From: Pseudomonas sp. EpS/L25
GTDB lineage: Bacteria; Pseudomonadota; Gammaproteobacteria; Pseudomonadales; Pseudomonadaceae
Length of the DNA stretch: 64,000 nucleotides
NCBI RefSeq assembly: GCF_001512295.1
Contig: NZ_LNUP01000014.1
Location: 1 to 64,000, forward strand
Direction: 5' to 3'
Each line of letters starts with the position of its first letter. Position 1 is the first letter of the stretch. The translations under genes were made by a program, and so were the position numbers. This document shows positions 54,822-63,461 of this stretch, in pieces. Below the pieces are notes generated by a model. That model had not been told where the DNA came from. It did not search any database and saw only the letters and a list, made by a program, of their open reading frames with translations.

Positions 54822-55019
54822 CTGGTGTGCTGCTTCAGACGTTATCTACACAACCTTGGCGGCGCTTTTTCGGCCGCAGCGGCGGACCGTCTGGGCATGG
54901 TTGCCACTCCTCGCCATAGCCCCGCCATGACTCGTCGCGGCGCCTAGCCCAGCCGGCGCGCCGAATCGCCAAAAAATCACTCGCCAACTCTTGCGCGAAC
55001 CTCTGAAGCACCACACTAG
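54822..55019. mobile_element. CTAGTGTGGTG-family MITE-like element, copy C (inverted)
   Basis: A 198-bp copy in reverse orientation to copies A and B, the longest of the three. The right end (CTCTGAAGCACCACACTAG) is intact, the left end (CTGGTGTGCTGCTTCAGACG) mutated. Its terminal CTAG contains the TAG stop codon of the sirtuin gene. Confidence 0.7.
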
Positions 55020-55789
55020 AGCCGCTCCAGGAGCGCCGGCAGGATCGCCCCGGCCGCGCCCAGCAGTTGCCAGTCACCACCGAAATCGGCCGCCGGCTGC
55101 GGATCGATGCGCACCACCGTGGCGCCCCGCTGGCGTGCCACCACCGGCAGACTGGCCGCTGGCTGCACCAGCCCGGAGGTGCCGATCACCAGGCAGAGGT
55201 CGCAGCGCTCGGCCAGGTCCCAGGCGGTGGCCAGGGCCTCTGCCGGCAGGGACTCGCCGAACCAGACTACCCCGGGGCGAGCCGGACCGCCGCAGGCAGG
55301 GCAGCGCGGTGGCGCCAGCAGTCGATCCCCGGTCTTTGGCAGCGCCGGCGACGCCAGGGGTCGCGCGCAGTCGAAGCAGCGCGGTGCGTGCAGGCTGCCG
55401 TGCAGATGGATGACGTCGCGGCTGCCGGCGCGCTCGTGCAGGTCATCGACGTTCTGGGTGACCAGCCGCAACCGCCCGTGTCGCTCGGCCCAGGCCGCCA
55501 AGGCGCGATGAGCCGCATTGGGCTGGGCCTCCAGCGCCTGACGGCGACGCCATTCGTACCAACCCCAGACCCTGGCCGGGTCCTGCACGAAGGCTTCCGT
55601 CGTGGCCAGTTGCGCCGGGTCGAAGCGTGCCCAGAGACCGGTCAGCGCCTCGCGAAAGGTGGCGATACCGCTCTCCGCCGAGACGCCGGCGCCGGTCAGC
55701 ACCAGCACTTCGTCGGCCGTGCGCAGGCGTTCGAGCAGGGCCGGCGGCAGGGTCGGCAGCGCCGTTCGGCAATCCAGGGGAGCAGGCAT
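55016..55789 (-). CDS. NAD-dependent protein deacylase, Sir2 family
   Basis: 257 aa from ATG 55789. NAD-binding GAGVSAESGIATFR, TQNVDDLHERAG, catalytic His in HLHGSLH, a zinc site (CFDC and CPACGG) and IGTSGLVQPAASLP are all present. The Y-x-x-R pair in WYEWRRRQ marks class III sirtuins, which remove succinyl or malonyl groups from lysines. The stop codon TAG is part of the terminal CTAG of a MITE-like element. Confidence 0.92.
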   Translation of the reverse strand: MPAPLDCRTALPTLPPALLERLRTADEVLVLTGAGVSAESGIATFREALTGLWARFDPAQLATTEAFVQDPARVWGWYEWRRRQALEAQPNAAHRALAAWAERHGRLRLVTQNVDDLHERAGSRDVIHLHGSLHAPRCFDCARPLASPALPKTGDRLLAPPRCPACGGPARPGVVWFGESLPAEALATAWDLAERCDLCLVIGTSGLVQPAASLPVVARQRGATVVRIDPQPAADFGGDWQLLGAAGAILPALLERL

Positions 55790-55986
55790 GGTAGGGGTTA
55801 CTCCGTGAAATCTGGCGCAAAACAAACGGGCCTTGCGGACCGCGGAAAAGACCGAAAGTGTGACGATACTCGACGGATGGTGAGTCCACTCATCGTTTTC
55901 CGCCGAACCGAGGTTCACCCCCGCCGCCACAGGCCGATAATCCGGAAGTCCGCGTCCGATGTCGCTCCGACCCTAACGGTATGTGA

Positions 55987-57900
55987 ATGAAGAAGTCCCT
56001 CTTTGCCAAGTATCCGCGCCGGCTCGTCGCTGGCGCACTGTCCCTCGTCACCGTCGCCAGCCTGGCCGGCTGGTTGTGGCTCAAGCCCACCGACCCGGCC
56101 CCGACCGCCACTGCCATGCTCGCCAGCGTGCAGCAGGCCCCCGAACACTGGACCCAGCAGCCGCGTGACCTATCCGTGCTGCTGGCCGATCTGCGCGCCA
56201 GGGCCATCACCGGCGCCGTGATCGGCGATCACACCCTCTACATCGACACCAACCGCGGTGAGCACTATGCCGTGGCCGACAACGGCGGGCGCATCGCCGA
56301 CCGGCTGCTGGCCGACTACGCCACCCAGGCCGAACCGCTGTTCCCGGTGGCCAGTTGGAGCGAAGCCGGCCAGCGCCATCCCTGGCTGGATACCCTGCTG
56401 ATCAACCTGCCGGGCTACCTGCTCCTGCTGCTGCTCGCCGTGCCCCTGGCGCTGCGCTTCACCAGCCCCTTCAAGCTGCACCGCAAGGGCACCGGCATCT
56501 CCTTCACCGACGTGGTCGGCGCCGCCGAGGCCAAGCGGGCGCTGGAAGACGTCACCACCTGCCTGCGCAACCCCAAGGCCTTCGCCGCCCTGGGTGCCCG
56601 TCCGCCCAAGGGCGTGCTGCTGACCGGCGAGCCCGGTACCGGCAAGACCCAGCTGGCCAAGGCCCTGGCCACCGAGTGCAACGCCCACTTCATCCAGGTG
56701 ACCGGTAGCGACTTCTCCTCGATGTTCTTCGGCGTCGGCATCCAGAAGGTCAAGTCGCTGTTCCGCACCGCGCGCAAGAAGGCGCCCTGCATCATCTTCA
56801 TCGACGAGATCGACGGCATCGGTCGCCGCGCCGAGCAGTCGCGCTCCAGCGACGCCGAGGCCAACCGCATCATCAACCAGTTCCTCACCGAACTGGACGG
56901 CTTCGACGGTACCAGCGGCGTGCTGGTCCTGGGCGCCACCAACTTCGCCGACTCCCTGGACCCGGCCCTGCGCCGCGAAGGCCGCTTCGACCGTACCATC
57001 GCCGTGCCGCTGCCGAGCCTGGAAGATCGGCGCGCGTTGTTCGAGCTCTATGCCGGCAAGCTGCCCTGCCAGGGCGAGCTGGACCTGGCGGCCCTGGCGC
57101 GCAACACCGTGGGCCTGACCCCGGCGGCCATCGCCTACATCAGCAACCATGCCGCCCTGCTCGCCGCTCGTGAGAGCGCCAGCGCCGTGACCATGACCCA
57201 CTTCGTCGAGGCCATCGAGACCTGCCGCATCGGCGAGCAACCGGTCGGTGTCACCCCGCTGGGCGCCGCCGAGCGCACCCGTATCGCGGTGCACGAGGCC
57301 GGCCATGCCCTGGTCGCCGCCGTGCTCAACGTCGGCCGGGTGGAAAAGGTCACCCTGCTGCCCCGCGGCCAGGCCCTGGGCGTTACCCTGATCACTCCTA
57401 CCGAAGACAAGCGCCTGCACCTGAAGTCGGAGCTCGAAGGCCGCATCCAGATGCTGCTGGCCGGCCGTTGCGCCGAGCAGCTGTACTTCAACGAGGTCTC
57501 CTCGGGCGCCGCCCAGGACCTGCAGGAGGCCTCCAAGCTGGCGCTGTCCATGGTCGCGTCCCTGGGCATGGGCCCGAGTGGCTCGCTGCTCAGCCTGCAG
57601 GCCTTGCGCGACGCCGGCATCGACTTCGACGCCGCGCCCAGCATCGCCGCCGCCGACCAGTTGCTGCACAGCCTGGATCATCGCTGCCTGGCGCTGATCA
57701 CCGAACTCAAGCCGGCGCTGGACGACATCACCGAGCAACTACTGCGCGACGAGACCATTCCCGGCAGCGCCGTGGCCGAAGCCATCGCCCGCGCCAGCGG
57801 CCTGGAAGCCTGCGGCGCCCTCAACCGCGCCCTGGCCTTCGTGCCGGAGCGCGCGAGCGACAGCGAACCCCGCATTGCCGCTGCCTTCAAGGGCGAATGA
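55987..57900 (+). CDS. FtsH-like membrane AAA+ zinc protease (second-copy type)
   Basis: 637 aa. Two transmembrane segments (~13-31 and ~135-157) flank a short periplasmic part. AAA domain: Walker A GEPGTGKT (214-221), pore segment MFFGVG (canonical MFVGVG), Walker B IIFIDEID with D273/E274, second-region-of-homology GATNFADSLDPALRREGRFD. Peptidase: HEAGH (436-440) and third zinc ligand D511 in SSGAAQDLQEAS. All catalytic residues are present. It is more diverged than housekeeping FtsH and is not next to rlmE/folP, so it is an additional copy. It has its own strong terminator. Confidence 0.9.
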   Translation: MKKSLFAKYPRRLVAGALSLVTVASLAGWLWLKPTDPAPTATAMLASVQQAPEHWTQQPRDLSVLLADLRARAITGAVIGDHTLYIDTNRGEHYAVADNGGRIADRLLADYATQAEPLFPVASWSEAGQRHPWLDTLLINLPGYLLLLLLAVPLALRFTSPFKLHRKGTGISFTDVVGAAEAKRALEDVTTCLRNPKAFAALGARPPKGVLLTGEPGTGKTQLAKALATECNAHFIQVTGSDFSSMFFGVGIQKVKSLFRTARKKAPCIIFIDEIDGIGRRAEQSRSSDAEANRIINQFLTELDGFDGTSGVLVLGATNFADSLDPALRREGRFDRTIAVPLPSLEDRRALFELYAGKLPCQGELDLAALARNTVGLTPAAIAYISNHAALLAARESASAVTMTHFVEAIETCRIGEQPVGVTPLGAAERTRIAVHEAGHALVAAVLNVGRVEKVTLLPRGQALGVTLITPTEDKRLHLKSELEGRIQMLLAGRCAEQLYFNEVSSGAAQDLQEASKLALSMVASLGMGPSGSLLSLQALRDAGIDFDAAPSIAAADQLLHSLDHRCLALITELKPALDDITEQLLRDETIPGSAVAEAIARASGLEACGALNRALAFVPERASDSEPRIAAAFKGE

Positions 57901-57925
57901 TCGCCCGCCGAGCTAGTCCACCACG

Positions 57926-57954
57926 AAAAAGCCCCGGTCTTCCGGGGCTTTTTC
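57926..57954. terminator. Rho-independent terminator
   Basis: AAAAAGCCCCGG, loop TCTT, CCGGGGCTTTTT: a perfect GC stem with A- and T-tracts, bidirectional between the FtsH-like gene and the convergent DUF1704 gene. Confidence 0.9.
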
Positions 57955-57957
57955 CTA

Positions 57958-59256
57958 TCAGAGGATATTGGCGTAGTCCGCCTCGATCCGATCCAGGCTC
58001 AGGTGATTGAGGAAGTTGGAGAAGCACATCCAGGCCGCCAGGGCATTGAGGTCCTGGAATTGCGCGGGCAGGTACTTGGGCGGCACCACTACGCCCTCGT
58101 CCACCAGCTGGCGCAGGATGCGCATGTCTTCCAGGGTGGTCTTGCCGCAGAACAGCAGCGGGATCTGCTCCAGCTTGCCCTTGCGCACCGCCAGCTGGAT
58201 GTAGTTGTAGATGAGGATGAAGCCCTTCAGATAGGACAGGTCCTTGGTGAAGGGCAGCCCGGTGGGCGTCGAGCCGCGGAACACCCGGCTGGCGTTCTGG
58301 TAGCCCGCTTCCAGGTCGTAACCCTGCTCCTGGAAGAGGCGGAAGACCTCGAGGAAGTCGGCGCCGTCCTCGGCCAGGTGGATGGCGCGGGTGCGGTTGG
58401 TCAGCTTGCGCAGCCGGGTCGGATAGGAGGCGAAGGCGATCACCTCCATGAGGATCGCCAGGCCTTCCTGGGTCACGGTGGACGACGGCGGCCCCTTGGC
58501 CAGGAAGGTGCAGATCGGCTGGTTCTGGCCGTTGAGGGTGGTACCGACGTGCACCAGCCCCTCGTGGACCTCCAGGGCGCGCACGTCCCGCTCGTTGAAC
58601 AGGGCATCGGCGCGCACCTTGATGTAGTCGGCACCGGCCGCGGCGTCGGCGACGATGCCATCGGACTCGAACACCCGGATGGTGCCCTCGTTCTCGCCGA
58701 ACACCTGGTTCAGCCGCGCCTGCAGGATGGGCACCGCGTCCTTGGCGGTCAGGGTCTTGGGCTCGTCTTCCAGGGCGCCGCGATGGGCGATGTTGTCCAG
58801 GTAGCTGGACATCATCATGCCCAGGTCGGCCAGGGTCGGATCGCCGGCATGGAAGGCGTCCGAGGCCGCGCCATAGAGCTCCTGGGAGATCAGCCCGAAG
58901 TCCGGGGTGCCGCGCGCCTGCAGCATGCGGATCACCATGCGGTACTCGCGGCACATGCGCCTCATGATCTGGCCGACCGGGTTGAACTGGCCGAGCTGGC
59001 GGGTGATCTCGCGCTCGATGCTCTGGAATTCCCCCTTGAGCGCATCGCCGTCGAAGCTCAGCGGCCGGCCCTCGTAGAAGGCGCGATCCACCGCCGGCAG
59101 CCGCTTGCCCTTGCCCTCCAGGAAGCCCTGGCGTACCCCGTCGTCCCACTTCACCGCATCGAGGATACGGATCGGCGCCTGGGCCGCGACGATACGGTCG
59201 GACAGTTGGCGGATGGTCTGGTGATAGGGATCGAGAAAGGGCTGGCGGGCATTCAT
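57958..59256 (-). CDS. DUF1704 (QEGLA-motif) putative metallopeptidase
   Basis: 432 aa from ATG 59256. The family, annotated as flavohemoglobin expression-modulating QEGLA proteins and related to eukaryotic tyrosine carboxypeptidases of the MATCAP type, has an HExxxH zinc site, seen here as HEGLVH in ALEVHEGLVHVGTTLN, plus TQEGLAILMEVIAFA. Other conserved parts are GRPLSFDGDALKGEFQSIER and KGFILIYNYIQLAVRKG. It is likely a cytoplasmic zinc peptidase of unknown target. It is convergent with the FtsH-like gene. Confidence 0.85.
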   Translation of the reverse strand: MNARQPFLDPYHQTIRQLSDRIVAAQAPIRILDAVKWDDGVRQGFLEGKGKRLPAVDRAFYEGRPLSFDGDALKGEFQSIEREITRQLGQFNPVGQIMRRMCREYRMVIRMLQARGTPDFGLISQELYGAASDAFHAGDPTLADLGMMMSSYLDNIAHRGALEDEPKTLTAKDAVPILQARLNQVFGENEGTIRVFESDGIVADAAAGADYIKVRADALFNERDVRALEVHEGLVHVGTTLNGQNQPICTFLAKGPPSSTVTQEGLAILMEVIAFASYPTRLRKLTNRTRAIHLAEDGADFLEVFRLFQEQGYDLEAGYQNASRVFRGSTPTGLPFTKDLSYLKGFILIYNYIQLAVRKGKLEQIPLLFCGKTTLEDMRILRQLVDEGVVVPPKYLPAQFQDLNALAAWMCFSNFLNHLSLDRIEADYANIL

Positions 59257-59356
59257 GACGGGAACCGGTCGACGAACGAGAATACAAGGATGGCCGCTGC
59301 GTGGGCGTTTGCCTAGGCTCGGGCGGTGAATCATCGCCCAAGCCGGCACGCGCGGC

Positions 59357-60112
59357 CTAGCCGAAGGCTTCCGGGCGCTGGTCCAGCACCAGCATGTGCC
59401 CCGGATAGTGGGAGATGCAGTAGGGACTCTGCAGTTGGGGCAGCACCTGCTGTGGCGTCACCCCGCAGGCCCAGAACACCGGCACGTCATCCTCGCCCAG
59501 GGGCGGCACTACGCCGAAGTCCGGTGCCTGCAGGTCGGCGATGCCCAGCGCCGCGGGATCACCGATGTGGACCGGCGCGCCATGGCCGCTGGGGTAGCGG
59601 GCGGTGACCAGCACCGCCTGGCTCATCCGGGCGCGGGGTACCGGGCGCATGCTCACGACCAGGGTACCGGCCAACGGCCCTGCCGGCACATTGGGCAGGG
59701 TGGTGGTATAGACCGGCGGCGCTGCGGTACTCACCGGAATGCCAGCGCGGCGCAAGGGCGCGTCGAAGGTATGGCTGCAGCCCAGCAGGATGGCGACGGC
59801 ATCGTCACGCCAGTAGGCTTCGACGTCCGTGGGTTCCGCAACCAGTTGGCCCTGCTGCCAGACGCGATAGCGCGGCAGCATGGTGCGGATGTCGATGGCC
59901 GCCCCCGGCAGGGGGACCCGGGGATCGCCTGCGTCGCCCACCGCCAGGATCGGGCAGGCCTTGGGATTGCGCAGGCAGAACAGCAGCAGCGCATAGGCCT
60001 GGGCCTGCGGCACTATCACTAGGTTGGCCTGCTGATAGTCGTCGAGCACCCCGGCGGTCGGCGTGGTCCATTCTCCCCTGGCGATCCGGGAACGCAATTC
60101 GGCCGGCGTCAT
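59357..60112 (-). CDS. DUF1445 family putative hydro-lyase (D-glutamate cyclase-like)
   Basis: 251 aa from ATG 60112. It has the family start TPAELRSRIARGEWTTPTAG, then YQQANLVIVPQAQAYALLLF, CPILAVGDAGDP, TFDAPLRRAGIPV, VSMRPVPRARMSQAVLVTAR, FWACGVTPQQVLPQ and SHYPGHMLVLD. Members are annotated as UPF0317 hydro-lyases. It overlaps the upstream MFS symporter by 4 bp (ATGA), so the pair is a small import-and-convert unit for some organic acid (inference). Confidence 0.88.
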   Translation of the reverse strand: MTPAELRSRIARGEWTTPTAGVLDDYQQANLVIVPQAQAYALLLFCLRNPKACPILAVGDAGDPRVPLPGAAIDIRTMLPRYRVWQQGQLVAEPTDVEAYWRDDAVAILLGCSHTFDAPLRRAGIPVSTAAPPVYTTTLPNVPAGPLAGTLVVSMRPVPRARMSQAVLVTARYPSGHGAPVHIGDPAALGIADLQAPDFGVVPPLGEDDVPVFWACGVTPQQVLPQLQSPYCISHYPGHMLVLDQRPEAFG

Positions 60113-61428
60113 TGCAGCGCTTCCTTGGCAGTTTCCCGTACCAGGCGCAAGGTCAGCAGGGCGATGACCGCCGCCGTCACCAGCAGGAAGCCCGGCATCA
60201 GCAGGTTGCCGGTCTGCGCCATCAGCCAGGTGGCCAGATAGGGGGTGAGGCCACCGCCGAGGATAGCGCCGAGGTTGATGGCGATGGCCATGCCGGTGTA
60301 GCGCACCCGCGTGGGGAATTGCTCGGCATAGGTGGGATAGCCCACCGACTGCACGATGGGCATGGGCAACGCCGCCACCAGCACCGCCACGGCGGCCAGC
60401 CAGATATTGCCCTGGGCCATGAGCAGCATCATCGGGATCACCAGCACCACATAGGCGGTGAAACCCAGGGTCAGCACCCGGCGCCGGCCCAGGCGATCCG
60501 ACAACCCGCCCCAGAACGGCATCATCAGCGCCGCGCAGAGGCTCACGCCCGCCATGATCCAGTACACCTGGGCCTTGGGGTAGCCGAGGTGGGTGGTCAG
60601 GTAGAGATTCATGAAGATGAGTCCCACCCAATAGCCGGCGTTCTGCCCCAGGGCGAGCAGCATGACCTTGAGCACCGCCGGACGCTGCTCGGCGAGCACC
60701 TCCCGGACCGGCGCCTTAGGCGGCTGGGCCTGGGCCAGGAAGCGCTGGAATGCCGGGGTTTCCTCGACGTTGTGCCGCAGCAGCGCGGACAGCGCCACCA
60801 GTGGCAGTGCCAGCAGGAACGGCAGGCGCCAGCCCCAGGCCTGCATCTCCTCGACACCCAGCATGCTGGTGGTGAGGCCACAGACGATGGCGGCCAGGGC
60901 CCCGCCCAGGGCGACACCGACCGGGGTGAAGGCGCCGAAGAAGCCCCGACGGCCCTGGGGCGCCGACTCGGCGACGAAGGCCGCGGCGCCGATCACCTCG
61001 CCGCCGGCGAAGAAGCCCTGCACCAGGCGCAGCACGACCAGTAGCACGGGCGCCAGCAAGCCGGCCTGGGCGGTAGTGGGCAAAAAGCCGATGCCGGCGG
61101 TCGCCAGCCCCATGCCGATCACCGTGGCCAACAGCACCGCGCGCCGGCCGTGTCGATCGCCCAGACGCCCGAGCAGCACCCCACCCAGGGGACGGATCAG
61201 GAAGGCGCTGCCGAACACCGCCAACACGGCCAGCAGAGCGGCGGTGGGATCGTCGCCGGGAAAGAACAGCGGCCCGAGGAAGGCGGCCATGAAGCCATAG
61301 ACGCCGAACTCGTAGTATTCGATGGCGGTACCGGTGGCGGCGGCGGTTGCCGCACGGCGCGCCAGGCGTTCGTCGTCGGCCAGGGAGGCGTGAACAACGA
61401 GCGGAGCGGGAGAGAGCACGCGAGACAT
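60109..61428 (-). CDS. MFS metabolite:proton symporter (ShiA/ProP type)
   Basis: 439 aa from ATG 61428 (AAGGA upstream). Twelve helices; family marks are TGTAIEYYEFGVYGFMAAFL, the loop GRLGDRHGRRAVLLATVIGM, LVQGFFAGGEVIGAAAFVAE and the central GGLSDRLGRRRVLTLGFTAY. These carriers import organic acids or betaines with protons. Its 4-bp overlap with the DUF1445 gene suggests that the hydro-lyase acts on the imported compound. Confidence 0.9.
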   Translation of the reverse strand: MSRVLSPAPLVVHASLADDERLARRAATAAATGTAIEYYEFGVYGFMAAFLGPLFFPGDDPTAALLAVLAVFGSAFLIRPLGGVLLGRLGDRHGRRAVLLATVIGMGLATAGIGFLPTTAQAGLLAPVLLVVLRLVQGFFAGGEVIGAAAFVAESAPQGRRGFFGAFTPVGVALGGALAAIVCGLTTSMLGVEEMQAWGWRLPFLLALPLVALSALLRHNVEETPAFQRFLAQAQPPKAPVREVLAEQRPAVLKVMLLALGQNAGYWVGLIFMNLYLTTHLGYPKAQVYWIMAGVSLCAALMMPFWGGLSDRLGRRRVLTLGFTAYVVLVIPMMLLMAQGNIWLAAVAVLVAALPMPIVQSVGYPTYAEQFPTRVRYTGMAIAINLGAILGGGLTPYLATWLMAQTGNLLMPGFLLVTAAVIALLTLRLVRETAKEALQ

Positions 61429-61879
61429 GGACGTATCCTTCTGTAATGGGAACGTTGCTCGGCAGGAGTGGGGCAAGCGAAAACGGTCGGCGTCTACTGC
61501 ACCGATCCGCGGGGGTCAGGCGATGCGGGAGTTGCGCGGGCCGCCCGGCGACACCGACCCGGTACCGAAGGCGGCGGCGGACGGACACTCGCGAGGAGCC
61601 ATCAGGTCCGGGCCGCCGTCACGGCCGTCGCAGAGGGAGATCACGATCAGCCGGGCCGGTCGGGAGGTGGCGAGAGCACCCGGGCGACAGCTGAGGGCGG
61701 CGGACGGTGCGACGCTGGACTCGATCACCAGCCGCCGCTCGCTCGCAGGAAGTTGGATGCCAGCAAGGCTCGCGGTTTCCAAGGGGATCACCAGCGGGCA
61801 GACACATCACGGAAGGGGCGCCGGAACTCTCTGGGCTCCGGTCGCGGCGAAAGGCGAGCGGCCCCGGGGCCGCTCAGCG
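61429..61879. other. Intergenic region without supported genes
   Basis: 451 very G/C-rich bases between the MFS start and the VOC stop. Frames exist on both strands (for example a minus-strand 91-codon frame 61516-61791), but none has a ribosome site or a recognisable protein pattern. Part of it must be the MFS promoter. Confidence 0.4.
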
Positions 61880-62305
61880 CTACTTGGCGAACAGCTGGCT
61901 CATGTCCTTGAAGGCCTTGAACTCCAGGGCGTTGCCGCAGGGGTCGAAGAGGAACATGGTGGCCTGTTCGCCCACCTGGCCCTTGAAACGGATGTAGGGC
62001 TCGATGACGAACTTCGTCTCGCGCGCCCGTAGCCGGTCGGCCAGGGCTTCCCACTCGTCCCAGCCGAGGATGATGCCGAAATGCGGCACCGGCACGTTGT
62101 GGCCGTCCACGGCGTTGGTGTGGGCCTCTTCCTGGGACGCGGTCTTGGGGTGCTCGTGGATCACCAGCTGATGACCGTAGAAATCGAAATCGACCCAGTG
62201 GTCGCTGGAGCGACCCTCGGCGAGGCCGAAGACATCGCCGTAGAAGTGCCGGGTGGCAGCCAGGTCGTAAACGGGAATGGCGAGGTGGAAGGGCGACAGG
62301 GCCAT
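61880..62305 (-). CDS. VOC (glyoxalase/dioxygenase fold) family protein
   Basis: 141 aa. Paired beta-alpha-beta-beta-beta modules: [78 protein letters not shown]. Metal ligands His (FHLAI), His (PHFGI) and Glu (LEFK) are present. It may act as a lyase, dioxygenase or resistance protein on a small molecule. It is divergent from a LysR gene with a clear operator between. Confidence 0.88.
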   Translation of the reverse strand: MALSPFHLAIPVYDLAATRHFYGDVFGLAEGRSSDHWVDFDFYGHQLVIHEHPKTASQEEAHTNAVDGHNVPVPHFGIILGWDEWEALADRLRARETKFVIEPYIRFKGQVGEQATMFLFDPCGNALEFKAFKDMSQLFAK

Positions 62306-62384
62306 GGTGCGAAATCCTGGTGGGGAGGGATGTGGTCATTCTCACCCCAGGTTTTCTTGCGCAGAAAGCGTATTTTCTTCATTT

Positions 62385-62409
62385 CGAGCGACGAAAATTT
62401 TGTCGCTCG
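62385..62409. promoter_or_regulatory. LysR operator palindrome between VOC and LysR genes
   Basis: CGAGCGAC and GTCGCTCG are perfect 8-bp inverted arms around GAAAATTTT in the 153-bp divergent gap. The size and A/T centre fit a LysR-type binding site. Confidence 0.6.
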
Positions 62410-62458
62410 GATGTCCGCCCGCTACAGTGACCTGCCCAGTCCGCTGTGGATGTCCACC

Positions 62459-63346
62459 ATGCTTCGTGAACTCAAGACCTTTCTCGCCGTCGCTCGCCAT
62501 GGCAGCTTCGCTGCGGCCGGGGTGCACGTGGGCCTCACGCCCTCGGCGGTGAGCGCCCAGATCCGCGTACTGGAGCAGAGCCTGGGCGTGAGCCTGTTCG
62601 ATCGCAACGGGCGCAGCTCGCTGCTCAACGCCGCCGGCCGCCGTGCCCTGCCGCTGGCCGAGGAGATCCTCGCCACCTACGCCCGTATGGCCGGGGTTGG
62701 CGCGGGCGAGGAGATCCAGGGCGAGTTGCGCATCGGCGCCATCTCCAGCGTCCAGACCGGCCTGCTGCCCGGTACCCTGGTGCGGCTGCGCCAGCGGGCG
62801 CCACGCCTGGAGCCGCGCCTGGTCCCCGGGGTGTCGCTCAGCCTGCTCAGCCAGGTGGACGCCGGCGAGCTGGACCTGGCCGTCCTGATCCGCCCGCCCT
62901 TCGAGCTGCCCAAGGAACTGCACGCCACCGCCCTGCTGCAGGAGCCCTTCGTGCTCATCGCCCCGCCGGACCTGCCGGGCGATGATCCACGGCTGCTGCT
63001 GGAGACCCAGCCCTTCATCCGCTACGACCGCCACTCCTTCGGCGGCCGCCGGGTCAGCGCCTTCCTCCGTGAGCAACGCCTGGCGGTGCGTCAGGTGCTC
63101 GAACTGGACGAGCTCGACGCCATCGTCAAGATGGTGGAGCGTGGCCTGGGCGTGGCCCTGGTGCCCTGCGCCGGTCTCTGGCTGGAGCATCCGCGGATGC
63201 GTCGGCTGTCGCTCGGCGCCCTCACCTTCCACCGCGAGTTGCAGGTCATCACCCGCCATGCCGGGCGCGACCTGCCGCCGGTAGCGCTGTTCCGCCGCTG
63301 CCTGACCGAAGCCGTGTCAGAGACTGTTCAAAGTCTCGCGAGCTAG
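62459..63346 (+). CDS. LysR-family transcriptional regulator
   Basis: 295 aa from ATG 62459 (ATG 62450 is possible; upstream of that the frame is not protein-like). Helix-turn-helix LRELKTFLAVARHGSFAAAG, LTPSAVSAQIRVLEQSLGV; effector domain ELRIGAISSVQTGLLPGTLV. It likely controls the divergent VOC gene. The last nine codons and the stop (SETVQSLAS) lie inside the inverted-repeat element at 63319-63461, so its original C-terminus has probably been replaced. Confidence 0.87.
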   Translation: MLRELKTFLAVARHGSFAAAGVHVGLTPSAVSAQIRVLEQSLGVSLFDRNGRSSLLNAAGRRALPLAEEILATYARMAGVGAGEEIQGELRIGAISSVQTGLLPGTLVRLRQRAPRLEPRLVPGVSLSLLSQVDAGELDLAVLIRPPFELPKELHATALLQEPFVLIAPPDLPGDDPRLLLETQPFIRYDRHSFGGRRVSAFLREQRLAVRQVLELDELDAIVKMVERGLGVALVPCAGLWLEHPRMRRLSLGALTFHRELQVITRHAGRDLPPVALFRRCLTEAVSETVQSLAS

Positions 63347-63461
63347 AGACAAACAAGGCGAAAAATGGCTGAGGAAGCGGAGTTTACGAATGGTAAATGA
63401 GCATTCCGAAGCCATTTTCAACGCCGTTTGGCCGACGCGCAGCAGATTTTGAACAGGCTCT
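63319..63461. mobile_element. Terminal-inverted-repeat element, GAGCCTGTTCAA family, copy 2 (inverted)
   Basis: 143-bp relative of 29389-29562 in reverse orientation. Ends are AGAGACTGTTCAAAGTCT and AGATTTTGAACAGGCTCT (imperfect). Inner parts such as GCCGTTTGGCCGACGCGC, AATGAGCATTCCGA and AAACAAGGCGAAAA match copy 1; about 30 central bases are missing. It spans exactly the gap between two convergent genes, overlapping the LysR 3' end and touching the phosphate transporter stop. Confidence 0.7.

Noticed and set aside
61427-62032. A 201-codon plus-strand frame in the gap after the MFS gene
   Set aside because: It runs antisense into the VOC gene and has no ribosome site or family features.
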